Source of the DNA: an uncultured Bacillota bacterium
GTDB taxonomy: Bacteria > Bacillota_I > Bacilli_A > RF39 > UBA660
DNA: 64,000 bases
Assembly: GCA_900317975.1 (NCBI GenBank)
Contig: ONIZ01000001.1
Span: forward strand, 1 to 64,000
Direction: 5' to 3'
The notes under the pieces were generated by a model. The model was not told the origin of the DNA, did no database searches, and saw nothing but the letters and a program-made list of their open reading frames with translations. Below are positions 28,073 to 37,063 of this stretch, piece by piece (positions within the stretch are counted from its first letter, which is position 1; every line of letters starts with the position of its first letter). The position numbers and the translations under genes are program-made.

Positions 28073-28689
28073 AAAAAATAAACAATTTCATTACAGAAAA
28101 ATTTCGTCTATCTAAAGACAATCTTGAACCTCATTACAATTATCACCCAAAAAGAAGAGATGAACTAAAAGATTTAATAGGTGATTTAATTAAAGAAAGA
28201 GGTATTAATGCTGATCTTAATGATATAGATACATCAGAAATCTATAATATGTCAGAATTATTTATGAATTCTGATTTCAATGGAGATATATCTGACTGGA
28301 ATACAAGTAATGTTGCGGATATGTATCATATGTTTTATGGATCTAAATTTAATGGGGATATATCCGAATGGAATACTGGTAATGTTGATGATATGTATGG
28401 GATGTTTGAAAAGTCCAAATTCAATGGAGATATCTCTAAATGGGATGTAAGTAATGTTGGTGATATGCGAAGTATGTTTTTTAAATCTGAATTCAATGGA
28501 GATATATCTAAATGGAATGTTAGTAATGTTAAACATACGAAGTTTATGTTTGGACATTCTAAATTCAATGGAGACATAACGGGATGGGATCTGAGTAATG
28601 TTAAAGATATGCAAGGAATGTTTCAAGAATGCCCATTAGAAGATAATCCGCCAGCATGGTATATAGAATGGTATAATAAAACTCATTAA
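28069..28689 (+). CDS. DUF285 repeat protein with long leader (cluster 1, gene 1)
   Basis: 206 residues. The leader MKKINNFITEKFRLSKDN is followed by about five copies of a 26-residue repeat of the form FNGDISxWDVSNVxDMxxMF, the DUF285 pattern known from Mycoplasma and BspA-like surface proteins. Such repeats form extended binding scaffolds. There is no signal peptide. The gene belongs to a tandem family of three here and three more at 51-54 kb. Confidence 0.85.
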   Translation: MKKINNFITEKFRLSKDNLEPHYNYHPKRRDELKDLIGDLIKERGINADLNDIDTSEIYNMSELFMNSDFNGDISDWNTSNVADMYHMFYGSKFNGDISEWNTGNVDDMYGMFEKSKFNGDISKWDVSNVGDMRSMFFKSEFNGDISKWNVSNVKHTKFMFGHSKFNGDITGWDLSNVKDMQGMFQECPLEDNPPAWYIEWYNKTH

Positions 28690-28702
28690 TAAAGTAATAT
28701 AT

Positions 28703-29530
28703 ATGAAGAAATTAAGTAGGTTCATAACAGAGAAATTCAGGTTATCAAAAGATAATATAAAGAATATGCCCGTTTATCAATATCATCCAAAAACAAAAAA
28801 TGAACTAGAAGAATTAGTAGATAAATTAATTAAAGAAAGAGGGAAAAATGCTGATCTAAATGATATAGATACATCTGAAATTACTGATATGTCATGTATA
28901 TTTAATGGTTCTCAATTCAATGGAGACATATCTCAATGGGATGTAAGTAATGTTTGGAGAATGAGTTATGCATTTCACAATTCTCAATTCAATGGAGATA
29001 TATCTGAATGGGATGTAAGTAATGTTATAGATATGGGAGACATGTTTTCTTGGTCAAAATTTGATGGGGACATATCTCAATGGAATACGCATAAAGTTAA
29101 AAATATGAATAGTATGTTTAATGAATCAATATTCAATGGAGATATTTCTCAATGGGATGTTAGTAATGTTGAAAATATGGGTAATATGTTTGTTGACTCT
29201 CAATTCACTGGTGATATTTCTGAGTGGGATGTTAGTAATGTTGAATATATGTTTGCAATGTTTACAAGATCAAAATTTAATGGAGACATCTCTAAATGGA
29301 ACGTAAGTAATGTTAAAGATATGAATGCAATGTTTTTTCAATCACCATTTAATCAAGACATATCTAATTGGAATGTTAGCAAAGTTTTTGACATGAGAGA
29401 AATGTTTAGACATACAAAATTTAATCAAGACATATCTAACTGGGATGTAAGTAGTGTTAAAGACATGGAATGCATATTTCAGGATTGCCCATTAGAAAAG
29501 AACCCACCAGCATGGTATAAGAAAAAATAA
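28703..29530 (+). CDS. DUF285 repeat protein with long leader (cluster 1, gene 2)
   Basis: 275 residues, the longest of the family, with about eight repeats after the leader MKKLSRFITEKFRLSKDN. The last two repeats change from FNGDIS to FNQDIS. The conserved end is CPLEKNPPAWYKKK. It is separated from its paralogues by about 13 nt each, typical of recent tandem duplication. Confidence 0.85.
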   Translation: MKKLSRFITEKFRLSKDNIKNMPVYQYHPKTKNELEELVDKLIKERGKNADLNDIDTSEITDMSCIFNGSQFNGDISQWDVSNVWRMSYAFHNSQFNGDISEWDVSNVIDMGDMFSWSKFDGDISQWNTHKVKNMNSMFNESIFNGDISQWDVSNVENMGNMFVDSQFTGDISEWDVSNVEYMFAMFTRSKFNGDISKWNVSNVKDMNAMFFQSPFNQDISNWNVSKVFDMREMFRHTKFNQDISNWDVSSVKDMECIFQDCPLEKNPPAWYKKK

Positions 29531-29542
29531 ATAAATTAATAT

Positions 29543-30289
29543 ATGAAGAAATTAAGTCAATTCATAACTGAGAAATTCAGATTATCAAAAGACAATCTTG
29601 AACCTCATTATAACTATCATCCTAAGACAAAAAAAGAATTTAATGAATTAGTATATAAGCTAATTAATGAACGTGGGCCAAATGCTGATCTTAATGATAT
29701 AGATACATCTGAAATTACTAATATGTCTCATATATTTATGAATTTAAAATTTTATGGAGATATTTCTGATTGGGATGTAAGTAATGTAAAAAACATGTGT
29801 GGAATGTTTTATAATTCTGCATTTAACGGAGACATATCTTTATGGAATGTAAGTAATGTTGAAGATATGCAAAATATGTTTTATAGATCAGAGTTTAATG
29901 GGGATATATCTATGTGGAATGTAAGTAATGTTGAAAATATGGAAAGTATGTTTTGGCATTCTAAATTTAATAGAGATATATCTAATTGGAATGTAAGTAA
30001 TGTTGAAAATATGGCAGGAATGTTTGGAGAAGCAAAATTTAATGGAGATATATCTAATTGGAATGTAAGTAATGTTAAAAAGATGAATGCAATGTTTTTT
30101 GATTCCAAATTTAATGGGAATATCTCTGAATGGGATGTAAGTAATGTTAGGACTATGGAAGGAATGTTTATTCGTTCTAAATTTAACGGAGATATATCTG
30201 AATGGAATGTTAGTAATGTTGAAAATATGAATAATATATTTAGTGGATGTCCATTAGAAGATAATCCACCAGCATGGTATAAAGAATAA
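29543..30289 (+). CDS. DUF285 repeat protein with long leader (cluster 1, gene 3)
   Basis: 248 residues: leader MKKLSQFITEKFRLSKDN, a linker with ADLNDIDTSEIT, about seven repeats and the conserved ending CPLEDNPPAWYKE. It ends 2 nt before a convergent gene. Confidence 0.85.
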   Translation: MKKLSQFITEKFRLSKDNLEPHYNYHPKTKKEFNELVYKLINERGPNADLNDIDTSEITNMSHIFMNLKFYGDISDWDVSNVKNMCGMFYNSAFNGDISLWNVSNVEDMQNMFYRSEFNGDISMWNVSNVENMESMFWHSKFNRDISNWNVSNVENMAGMFGEAKFNGDISNWNVSNVKKMNAMFFDSKFNGNISEWDVSNVRTMEGMFIRSKFNGDISEWNVSNVENMNNIFSGCPLEDNPPAWYKE

Positions 30290-30291
30290 TA

Positions 30292-30849
30292 TTATTCACA
30301 AATAAACTGATCTGTTTCTAATGTATGAGAGGTATGTTCATATACCCATTTTTGTACAATATCATATAGAAAATCCGGATTAATGATTATTACCCCATTA
30401 GTATTATAAGCTATCTTCCCTAAATTATTCAATCCATATCTTTGTATATTAGTATAATACTCTGATCTTGTTATATTTTGAGTATTTCTTAATTCTTCTA
30501 ATATATAATCATTATGTATTTGTTGGGAATAGCCATTTAGAATTTCAACTATTTTATTTTCAAGACTTATTTCTAAAAGATAGGCTTTGTCTTCATTAAA
30601 AGAAGATGTTGTATGCCCCTTTACTATATTATTTGCAATATTATATATATGATTTAATAATTGTCTGGCATACATTCTATATTTTCTTTCTAATTCTAAT
30701 TTTTGATCAGGCTCATGTTGAATGACAGCATCTGGATTCAATAAATGATGATTGATATTATTGTCAACAGGTTCAGCCATTGTTTGTTTAGCTTGTCTAA
30801 AATTAAAATTCATTGGAATGATACTTTCATCTAACTTTATTTCTTTCAT
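30292..30849 (-). CDS. Hypothetical protein, 185 aa, next to the GrpE-like gene
   Basis: A soluble, mostly helical protein starting MKEIKLDESIIPMNFNFRQA. No family recognised. It follows the GrpE-like gene by 6 nt on the minus strand, in the virion-gene block, so it may be a small structural or assembly protein. Confidence 0.65.
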   Translation of the reverse strand: MKEIKLDESIIPMNFNFRQAKQTMAEPVDNNINHHLLNPDAVIQHEPDQKLELERKYRMYARQLLNHIYNIANNIVKGHTTSSFNEDKAYLLEISLENKIVEILNGYSQQIHNDYILEELRNTQNITRSEYYTNIQRYGLNNLGKIAYNTNGVIIINPDFLYDIVQKWVYEHTSHTLETDQFICE

Positions 30850-30855
30850 AATAAT

Positions 30856-31371
30856 TTATTCAGAATATTTATATACAACAACCTGTTCATATCTTAATAT
30901 TTTGTCTTTGAACTTATAGCCTTTATGAAATACATCTTTTATCATATTATCTAATTCAGATTCATTAGTTGGTATAAAAGATATAGCTTCATCAAATTCC
31001 TCATTAAAATACATTGGTCGTTCTTCATATATCTCTACAACATCATTCTTATTTAATATATTGATTAATTCCTTTTCAATATATTCAATATCTTGTATTT
31101 CTGAGTTGTATTGTTTAATTTTTTCTATAATATCTAAAATAGCAATAATGTCTTTTAAAATAGATTCACCTTCATACTTTGAATTATTCTCTATTATATT
31201 AAGATATCTTCGTTTTGTGTTTTGAAGATCTGCTAAAAGATATTTATATTTCGATTCACTTTCTTCCAGTTTCTTCTGCGTATCTTCTAGTTCTTTTAAA
31301 AGATTATCTTTTTTATCAATTATTTGTGAATCTTCAGTTGTTTGCGGTATTGGTATTAAGTTTGTTTCCAT
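30856..31371 (-). CDS. grpE: GrpE-like nucleotide exchange factor
   Basis: 171 residues. A long N-terminal coiled coil (residues about 20-70) ends in YLLADLQNTKRRYLN, like the ALADFENYRKR segment of GrpE. The C-terminus MIKDVFHKGYKFKDKILRYE and QVVVYK matches the GrpE beta-wing (VxxVxQKGYxxxxRVLRxAxV). GrpE opens DnaK to exchange ADP for ATP. A phage copy may adapt the host Hsp70 to capsid or tail folding. The lower conservation in the middle keeps this short of certain. Confidence 0.8.
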   Translation of the reverse strand: METNLIPIPQTTEDSQIIDKKDNLLKELEDTQKKLEESESKYKYLLADLQNTKRRYLNIIENNSKYEGESILKDIIAILDIIEKIKQYNSEIQDIEYIEKELINILNKNDVVEIYEERPMYFNEEFDEAISFIPTNESELDNMIKDVFHKGYKFKDKILRYEQVVVYKYSE

Positions 31372-31486
31372 GTATATTTTATAAAATTAATATATTATTT
31401 TTTACCTAATTTCCATCCATCATTTATATATTCTTTTATAATATCTTTTATCAAAATCATTAGTTATTTTATAAACAATATGATAT

Positions 31487-32014
31487 TTATGTTTTTTCAT
31501 TTAATTCATTTAAAATATATTTTATAATTTTATCTGTAGCATCTTTTGAATCTAATTCAATAAAATTTAAATTATATTTATGATAAAGATTTTTAATTTG
31601 ATTATCAATAATTTTTGATTCATTTTCATTATGTATTCTTCCGTAGTTTTCAAATTTTATATTATTTCTACATAAGAAAAAATCTATATTATGAAATTTT
31701 TTATATTCATATATTACTAATTCATGTAAATATTTATTATTTTCTTTATCATATTGTACATTTAATAATAAACTTCCATCGTGAATAATAACATCAATTT
31801 TATTTAATTTATTATTTAATTGATGAAGTTCTTGAGCAAATAAATATATTTGATCATTTATTACTAAATTATGCTCATCATATATTCTTTCTTTTATGTA
31901 TTCTGGGACTAATTCACATTTGACACCCATCTTCTTCAGTCTTGCAAAAAGTTCGGCAGCAATTGTTGATTTCCCAGAACATGGCCCACCTATTAAATTG
32001 ATTACTAATGTCAT
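31487..32014 (-). CDS. P-loop kinase-like ATPase, 175 aa
   Basis: The Walker A motif GGPCSGKST at residues 8-16 is followed by AELFARLKKMGV and VPEYIKERIYDE. A DxS at VIIHDGSLLL fits the Walker B region. The architecture is that of AAA_28/NadR- or thymidylate-kinase-like phage kinases that phosphorylate a small molecule. It is strikingly AT-rich after the first 40 codons. Substrate unknown. Confidence 0.7.
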   Translation of the reverse strand: MTLVINLIGGPCSGKSTIAAELFARLKKMGVKCELVPEYIKERIYDEHNLVINDQIYLFAQELHQLNNKLNKIDVIIHDGSLLLNVQYDKENNKYLHELVIYEYKKFHNIDFFLCRNNIKFENYGRIHNENESKIIDNQIKNLYHKYNLNFIELDSKDATDKIIKYILNELNEKT

Positions 32015-32078
32015 AAAATTAAAATATGTTAAAATATAATTATATAATATATTAATATAGTAAAATTAGCTAATTATA

Positions 32079-33167
32079 TTATTTTGGAATTCCAATAAAT
32101 TCATAAATTTTCTTTTCAGCAAAACTTTTTGCTTGCTCAACATATAAGTCTTTTTTAGCCATTTGGCTTTTCATATTATCAATTTGTTCTTTTGTCTTAT
32201 TTAGTAATTCATTATTCTTTATTTGAGCCTGCATTCCTCCTAACATTTCTCCCAAAGAAGATTGAACATTCTTTTGCTTTGCTGTAGTAAATCCCAATGC
32301 CGCATTAATATAATTATAACAATAATCTATAGATTGCTCAGCATATAAGTCACATCTATCACTTACATACCATTCACCTTTTGCACAATTTTGAGTGATA
32401 TATTCACAACCACATGAACCAGCTTCAACATGTTCACTTAACCAGCCTGTAATATATTTTTTTACTTGTTCTCCTAATGCCTTTATTTTATCCCTTTCAT
32501 CTGCTAGCATTTGTTCATTAGATGCTAATGTCTGTTGTTGTAATTGTGCTTGCTCTGTTTCCATTTCTTCTTCTTGTTCAATACCAAATAGATCTTTTCC
32601 TTTGCTCTTAAGTCGTGAAACGGTATCTTTAGCATTTGCTATTGTCTCTTTACCACTTTCTATTACATTAGATACCTTGTCTGATGCTTTGTCTAATTCT
32701 GCTTTTAAAGCATCAGATGCATCTTTTCCTAATAATTGTCCCATAGCATCGGCAGCTGACATTAACTTAGCCTGTAATGCACTGGCTTTACTATTAGCAA
32801 TTGCGTTATCATCCCAGCCAGTCATCTTATTGGGTTCAAGATCAGGTCTTGATATTGATTTAACAGAATTTTTACCTGATGTATCTTTGTCTGCATCTCC
32901 GGCCGGCTCAGGTATTGAAATCCATTCTGCTGCATCAACCCCCATAACGGTAAGTGCACCATTTAAGTATGGCATAACCTCTCCAACAATATAATTACGA
33001 ACAGGAGGATGTGTTATAACATGAACTTCTCCCCATATTGTAGGATTAGTATTAAGTATGCAGGTATCTTCTCCATTAGTAAATTTTTGACCAACATTAC
33101 ACTTTTCCCTTAATAGTTTTTTTATTGCTGATACTGGTACTCCTGAGCTGGGTAATTTTGTTGACAT
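32079..33167 (-). CDS. Baseplate or tail protein, 362 aa
   Basis: The N-terminus (ILNTNPTIWGEVHVITHPPV) resembles an OB-like domain. Residues about 125-235 are a long helical, Ala/Lys-rich stretch, and GSCGCEYITQNC holds a cysteine cluster near residue 250. The gene lies 3 nt after the baseplate-spike-like gene in the same operon. The exact T4 counterpart is not clear. Confidence 0.6.
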   Translation of the reverse strand: MSTKLPSSGVPVSAIKKLLREKCNVGQKFTNGEDTCILNTNPTIWGEVHVITHPPVRNYIVGEVMPYLNGALTVMGVDAAEWISIPEPAGDADKDTSGKNSVKSISRPDLEPNKMTGWDDNAIANSKASALQAKLMSAADAMGQLLGKDASDALKAELDKASDKVSNVIESGKETIANAKDTVSRLKSKGKDLFGIEQEEEMETEQAQLQQQTLASNEQMLADERDKIKALGEQVKKYITGWLSEHVEAGSCGCEYITQNCAKGEWYVSDRCDLYAEQSIDYCYNYINAALGFTTAKQKNVQSSLGEMLGGMQAQIKNNELLNKTKEQIDNMKSQMAKKDLYVEQAKSFAEKKIYEFIGIPK

Positions 33168-33170
33168 ATC

Positions 33171-33854
33171 TTAAGAATTCTTATTTGTTTTTGATAATAT
33201 ATCATTAGCTGCTGTTCTACATTTTGTTCCTAATTCTATTAATGGCTGTCCTAAATGAGAAGTATATGGATTACCACTAGCTAATGTTCCGAGATTCATA
33301 ATATTATTTCCAAGATCTTGCAATAACTTTTGAAGATTTTCTCCTAATACCATACATTGGGCACTTCCTTCTTTTCCCAATATGACTTTACCACCATTTA
33401 GAGAAACTTCTCCTTCTTCATCCTGTAAAGCTATTTTCTTTTGGGCATCAATAAATATTTTAGAAGTACCATTCCAAATGTTTAAACCATCAGAATCATT
33501 AAAGAATATATATGAATCATCATTATCTGAACCCATTCTATGCATCAATACTTCTGAATTCTCTTGAACCATTATCTTGTCTTTAGTAGATGGTTGGAGA
33601 TCAACCATAGGGATATACCAATATTCTTCAGGTTGATTAGGATTATATATCACCCATATCTTAGTATTCTGTTCCATTAATGAATAATGTTGGAATCCAC
33701 CAAAGGTAAGAGGATATATCCATGGCATTGCTTCAGGTGGCACAACATTATTATCAAACAAGTTTGCTACACTTGCCTTCACTCTTCCGATCTTTTCAGG
33801 ATCTTTATTCTCTATAACATTTCCGGGTAAAAATTCGTAATCAGATAATTTCAT
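33171..33854 (-). CDS. Baseplate spike/hub-type protein with OB-fold (gp5/gpV-like)
   Basis: 227 residues. MKLSDYEFLPGNVIENKDPE and KIGRVKASVANLFDNNVVPP, followed by WIYPLTFGG, is the OB-fold start of phage spike proteins. IKVFIDAQKKIAL-like repeats with DEEGEVSLNGGKVILG suggest the start of a beta-helix tip. Such proteins sit under the baseplate and help pierce the outer membrane. It lies between a small gene and a tail gene on the minus strand. Confidence 0.7.
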   Translation of the reverse strand: MKLSDYEFLPGNVIENKDPEKIGRVKASVANLFDNNVVPPEAMPWIYPLTFGGFQHYSLMEQNTKIWVIYNPNQPEEYWYIPMVDLQPSTKDKIMVQENSEVLMHRMGSDNDDSYIFFNDSDGLNIWNGTSKIFIDAQKKIALQDEEGEVSLNGGKVILGKEGSAQCMVLGENLQKLLQDLGNNIMNLGTLASGNPYTSHLGQPLIELGTKCRTAANDILSKTNKNS

Positions 33855-33880
33855 ATTATATATTCGCCCTCTATATATTT

Positions 33881-34174
33881 TTATTCATCATTTAATATAA
33901 TATCAAGTATTTCTTGAGTTTCCTCTTTTGGCTTTTCATTAAAAATAGTATTATAATCAAACTTATTCTCCAGCTTATGGAATTTTCTAAATACTTTGTT
34001 GATATTTGGTCTTAATGTCATTTCTAGTTTATGTCTTAATTCTCCTAACTTGTCTGTATCTGATATATCCAATAATAAGATTAAAGTCAATAGTTCTGTT
34101 GGTTTTAACTTTAATGATATTAAATGTTCATTTGTATTTTCTAAAATCATTGTTTCTAAATCTTTCATAATCAT
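33881..34174 (-). CDS. Hypothetical protein, 97 aa
   Basis: MIMKDLETMILENTNEHLIS; the second Met would give MKDLETMILENT, a weak match to the leader. Helical, leucine-rich. The start overlaps the stop of the Nudix gene by one base. It may be a small tail-assembly or chaperone protein. Confidence 0.6.
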   Translation of the reverse strand: MIMKDLETMILENTNEHLISLKLKPTELLTLILLLDISDTDKLGELRHKLEMTLRPNINKVFRKFHKLENKFDYNTIFNEKPKEETQEILDIILNDE

Positions 34175-34623
34175 TATCTTTCATAATATTCTTGTATTAA
34201 TTGGAAGACATCTGGCATCCATTTGAACTGTTTCTGATCATTGTAGTCATACCAGTCATATTTTGAATGCTCTTTAGATATCTTTATATGATCAGTTGGA
34301 GTAGTTTCAAGTTTTGTTAAGAAATAATAAGATATTGAATTGTCTTTGTTCTTTATCTTCTTGAATTCTTTCATGTCATGTTCTTCATTCCAAGTCAATT
34401 CAAGTCCAGTCTCTTCTTTTAGTTCTCTTATAGCTCCATCTTTTATTGTTTTGTCTTTTCCCTTTTCATATGATCCACCAGGAAAACCCCAAAGTCCAGG
34501 GAATTTCTTCATATAATTTGCTCTACGCATAATTAAGATCTCATCATTATCCGAAATGACTATAGTATTGACATATATTTTGTCATCATTGCTTTCTAAT
34601 ATAAATTCCCCAAACTTCTTCAT
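34174..34623 (-). CDS. Leader-bearing Nudix-type hydrolase
   Basis: 149 residues. The leader MKKFGEFILES is followed by VNTIVISDNDEILIMRRANY and WGFPGGSYEKGKD, then GAIRELKEETGLEL. The REL-EE-G-L core of the Nudix box is intact, while the upstream G-to-R spacing is slightly altered. Nudix enzymes split nucleoside diphosphates linked to another group, for example damaged dNTPs or capped RNA ends. The leader is unusual on such an enzyme and may direct it into the virion. Confidence 0.8.
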   Translation of the reverse strand: MKKFGEFILESNDDKIYVNTIVISDNDEILIMRRANYMKKFPGLWGFPGGSYEKGKDKTIKDGAIRELKEETGLELTWNEEHDMKEFKKIKNKDNSISYYFLTKLETTPTDHIKISKEHSKYDWYDYNDQKQFKWMPDVFQLIQEYYER

Positions 34624-34656
34624 TTATTGTTTAATATGATTATTTAATATATATTT

Positions 34657-36444
34657 TTATGCTTGAGTAGTTGCGGTTGATTCTGGTTGTACATCTCCAA
34701 GCATTTCATCATCAATGTCTCCACCACCTTCGTCAGATTCTGGTTCTTCACCACCGAGGTCTTCACCACCTCCTTCATCGCCACCGCCTAATTCTTCATC
34801 TTCATCGCCTCCTTCTTCATCTTCACCGCCTCCTTCTTTCTTACCAGCTAACTCATCTTCTTTCTTATACTTTTCATTAAGTTCAAGATCAGCTTCAGAC
34901 ATCTTAAGATATTTAAGTATCAAGAATTTTGGTGAGAAGTATGGATTTTCATTTCCTTCGTCATCTGTTATTGTCAATGAATCTTTCATAGTTCCAATAA
35001 ATTCTACTCTCTTACTCATTATCTCTATATTTGCCATCTCTTCAAATTGGTTGTAACTATTCCATCTAAGAGATACAGCATCCAATATACGTTTGTCATT
35101 CTTTATATCAGGTATAGATAATGACAATTGAATACGTAATGGTTTAAGCATAATTTCAGCAAATGCATTTCTTATTCTTGTAACAAATCGGCCAAAATTG
35201 ATCTCTTCACGTAATTGCTGAGTAGGATCACTTCCAAACCAAGTTGATTGGGCGTCTTTGTCAAATCTTGATGATGGAATCTTACTCATCTTATACAATT
35301 TCTCTTCAAAGTATTTCAATTGGTCTGAATCATTAAGCATTGGTCCATTGTCTACTAATGTTTCAATCTCAGGAGTACCAGCTTCATTTTGAGGCATCCA
35401 ATATTCTTTATTGAAAGGAAGGTTCATCTTACCATTTATCATAAGTTCTCCAGTGTCTGTATTGAAAGATATGTCTTCTTTATATCTGTTCATAGCTTGA
35501 GACAATGTTTGCATACCTTTTGCCTTGTTCATACCATTAAGTGGTATTGTGAACTTTGTCTTGAATGAAGCCTGTGTAACTGTCCAAATGACCTGTGCTT
35601 GCTCAACAATACGATAGATATTGAATGGACGAATAAGTCTCTCAAGATATGATTGTCTAGTTGATACACCAGAGTCTTCATATTTGATATAGATGACTTG
35701 TGAGTCTAATAGTCTTCTTTCTCTTCCAACTATGTCTTTGAATTGGACCCAGTATGTGATATTGTTTTCTATGACTTTTGTTAATGTAGCTGGATCAATT
35801 TGTATAAGACCGATTATTGTCTTCGGTGATTCTAGACTATCATATACAATTTCATAAGCAAGTACACCCTCAATAAGATATCTTTTGAATATGTTCCATG
35901 CATTTCTTTTCCAGTCTAACAACATATATAACTTATAGAATGATGTTTCAACTGATGCATTAATCTCACTTGCAGACTTTTCATTAAGCTCTTGAATCAA
36001 AGCAGTATCTAAGAAAGGAGTACAAATATAAGCTTCATTGTCATCATATACAACACATTCATTTGCCATGATATCCAAGATGTCTTCTAGCTCTGAATGC
36101 ATTGCCATCTTTCTCAATATCTCTCTTTTCTGGTCTAATGTCTTTTCTGTAAAGTTTTTCTCTTCATCAGACTTTATCTTCCAGTTATTGAGAAATCCAG
36201 TTCCATATAATGTTTGTTGTAATAGGGGATCTTTAGGTTGGAGAGCTTTATCTGCAGGAACAGCAATCATGTTTTGATATACCTTGTCAGAATAGTTCAT
36301 CCCATAATGAGACAACGAGGTAAGAATCTTTGACATAACTGTTGGCTTCTTAATAGGGGCTGCATTGTTAAGCATACTATTCTGAATAGCTTCCATTATA
36401 TGTTGATCTCCGTCAAAAACACTTTCTAAATTTCCAAAAATCAT
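34657..36444 (-). CDS. Portal protein (T4 gp20-like)
   Basis: 595 residues. ELEDILDIMANECVVYDDNE, IIGLIQIDPATLTKV, YIKYEDSG and KMSKIPSSRFDKDAQSTW with the following REEINF are typical of T4-type portals. Twelve copies form the DNA entry ring at a capsid vertex. The C-terminal about 65 residues are Glu/Gly/Asp-rich low-complexity (GGGEDEEGGDEDEELGGG), an odd acidic tail. A late-type promoter motif stands upstream on the minus strand. Confidence 0.88.
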   Translation of the reverse strand: MIFGNLESVFDGDQHIMEAIQNSMLNNAAPIKKPTVMSKILTSLSHYGMNYSDKVYQNMIAVPADKALQPKDPLLQQTLYGTGFLNNWKIKSDEEKNFTEKTLDQKREILRKMAMHSELEDILDIMANECVVYDDNEAYICTPFLDTALIQELNEKSASEINASVETSFYKLYMLLDWKRNAWNIFKRYLIEGVLAYEIVYDSLESPKTIIGLIQIDPATLTKVIENNITYWVQFKDIVGRERRLLDSQVIYIKYEDSGVSTRQSYLERLIRPFNIYRIVEQAQVIWTVTQASFKTKFTIPLNGMNKAKGMQTLSQAMNRYKEDISFNTDTGELMINGKMNLPFNKEYWMPQNEAGTPEIETLVDNGPMLNDSDQLKYFEEKLYKMSKIPSSRFDKDAQSTWFGSDPTQQLREEINFGRFVTRIRNAFAEIMLKPLRIQLSLSIPDIKNDKRILDAVSLRWNSYNQFEEMANIEIMSKRVEFIGTMKDSLTITDDEGNENPYFSPKFLILKYLKMSEADLELNEKYKKEDELAGKKEGGGEDEEGGDEDEELGGGDEGGGEDLGGEEPESDEGGGDIDDEMLGDVQPESTATTQA

Positions 36445-36476
36445 AGAATATTATCGTAATTAAACTATTTTTGATA

Positions 36477-36495
36477 TTATATAAAAATAAAAACC
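36477..36495 (-). promoter_or_regulatory. Late-type promoter motif for the portal operon
   Basis: On the minus strand the sequence reads TTTTTATTTTTATATAATA, about 35 nt before the portal start. Confidence 0.5.
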
Positions 36496-36549
36496 AAAAA
36501 TTAAACAATATGAAAATACATATAATTTATTTTAAAAAAGATACAAATG

Positions 36550-36586
36550 ATTGAAATTATGTAAACTTGTGAACTATATTATATTA
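36550..36586 (+). promoter_or_regulatory. Early-type promoter motif
   Basis: TTGAAATT, then GAACTATATTATATTAAA, 27 nt before the gene at 36613. Confidence 0.5.
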
Positions 36587-36612
36587 AATTTTATTTATAA
36601 TTATAATAAGCT

Positions 36613-36735
36613 ATGCCAGATAAAGAGAACAATAACTATTTTGCAGAAACATGGCCAGTTAATGAAAATAAGACAAAACCATCTACACTGGCTAACGAAA
36701 CAATTGAATATTTTAAGAAATTTTTTAATAAGTAA
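36613..36735 (+). CDS. Small protein, 40 aa
   Basis: It starts MPDKENNNYFAETWPVNENK and has a basic end YFKKFFNK. It follows an early-type promoter motif and precedes the next gene by 5 nt. No family recognised. Confidence 0.55.
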   Translation: MPDKENNNYFAETWPVNENKTKPSTLANETIEYFKKFFNK

Positions 36736-36740
36736 GATGT

Positions 36741-37055
36741 ATGAAGATAACTATTGAAAACTATGAAGAATATATTCCAGAAAAGGATATGAAATTGTTC
36801 TATTCTCTATTAATGGATCTTGAGGAATTCAATAATAAATTAGATACAAACAATCTAGAAAACAAGAAACTATACATTGATTATCAAGATTTCCATAATA
36901 ATTATAGTTGTGAAAGAACAGATCCATGTCCAGACTACTATGGATATTATAGATTGAAATTTGAGGAAGATCATACAGAATGTGTTGGAACAGAAATGAC
37001 AATTGATGACTTAGATAATGCATTATGTGTTCTCATTAATTTTATTGATTTCTAA
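36741..37055 (+). CDS. Hypothetical protein, 104 aa
   Basis: An acidic protein starting MKITIENYEEYIPEKDMK, with CERTDPCPDYYGYYRLKFEE in the middle. No family recognised. It is located in a short early operon with the VTC-like gene 8 nt downstream. Confidence 0.65.
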   Translation: MKITIENYEEYIPEKDMKLFYSLLMDLEEFNNKLDTNNLENKKLYIDYQDFHNNYSCERTDPCPDYYGYYRLKFEEDHTECVGTEMTIDDLDNALCVLINFIDF

Positions 37056-37063
37056 TATTATTG

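Noticed and set aside
28258-28626. Minus-strand frames opposite the DUF285 genes
   Set aside because: These open frames exist only because the plus-strand repeat codons avoid stops in antisense; they recur opposite every DUF285 gene.
28069-30289. CRISPR-like or other DNA repeat array
   Set aside because: The regular spacing of about 78-84 nt comes from the 26-residue DUF285 repeat in coding frame.
32395-32994. Plus-strand frame of 199 codons
   Set aside because: It is antisense to the tail gene at 32079-33167, with Ser/Leu-rich shadow composition and no start signal.
34671-35056. Plus-strand Ser/Pro- and His/Leu-rich frames
   Set aside because: Antisense of the acidic low-complexity tail of the portal gene.
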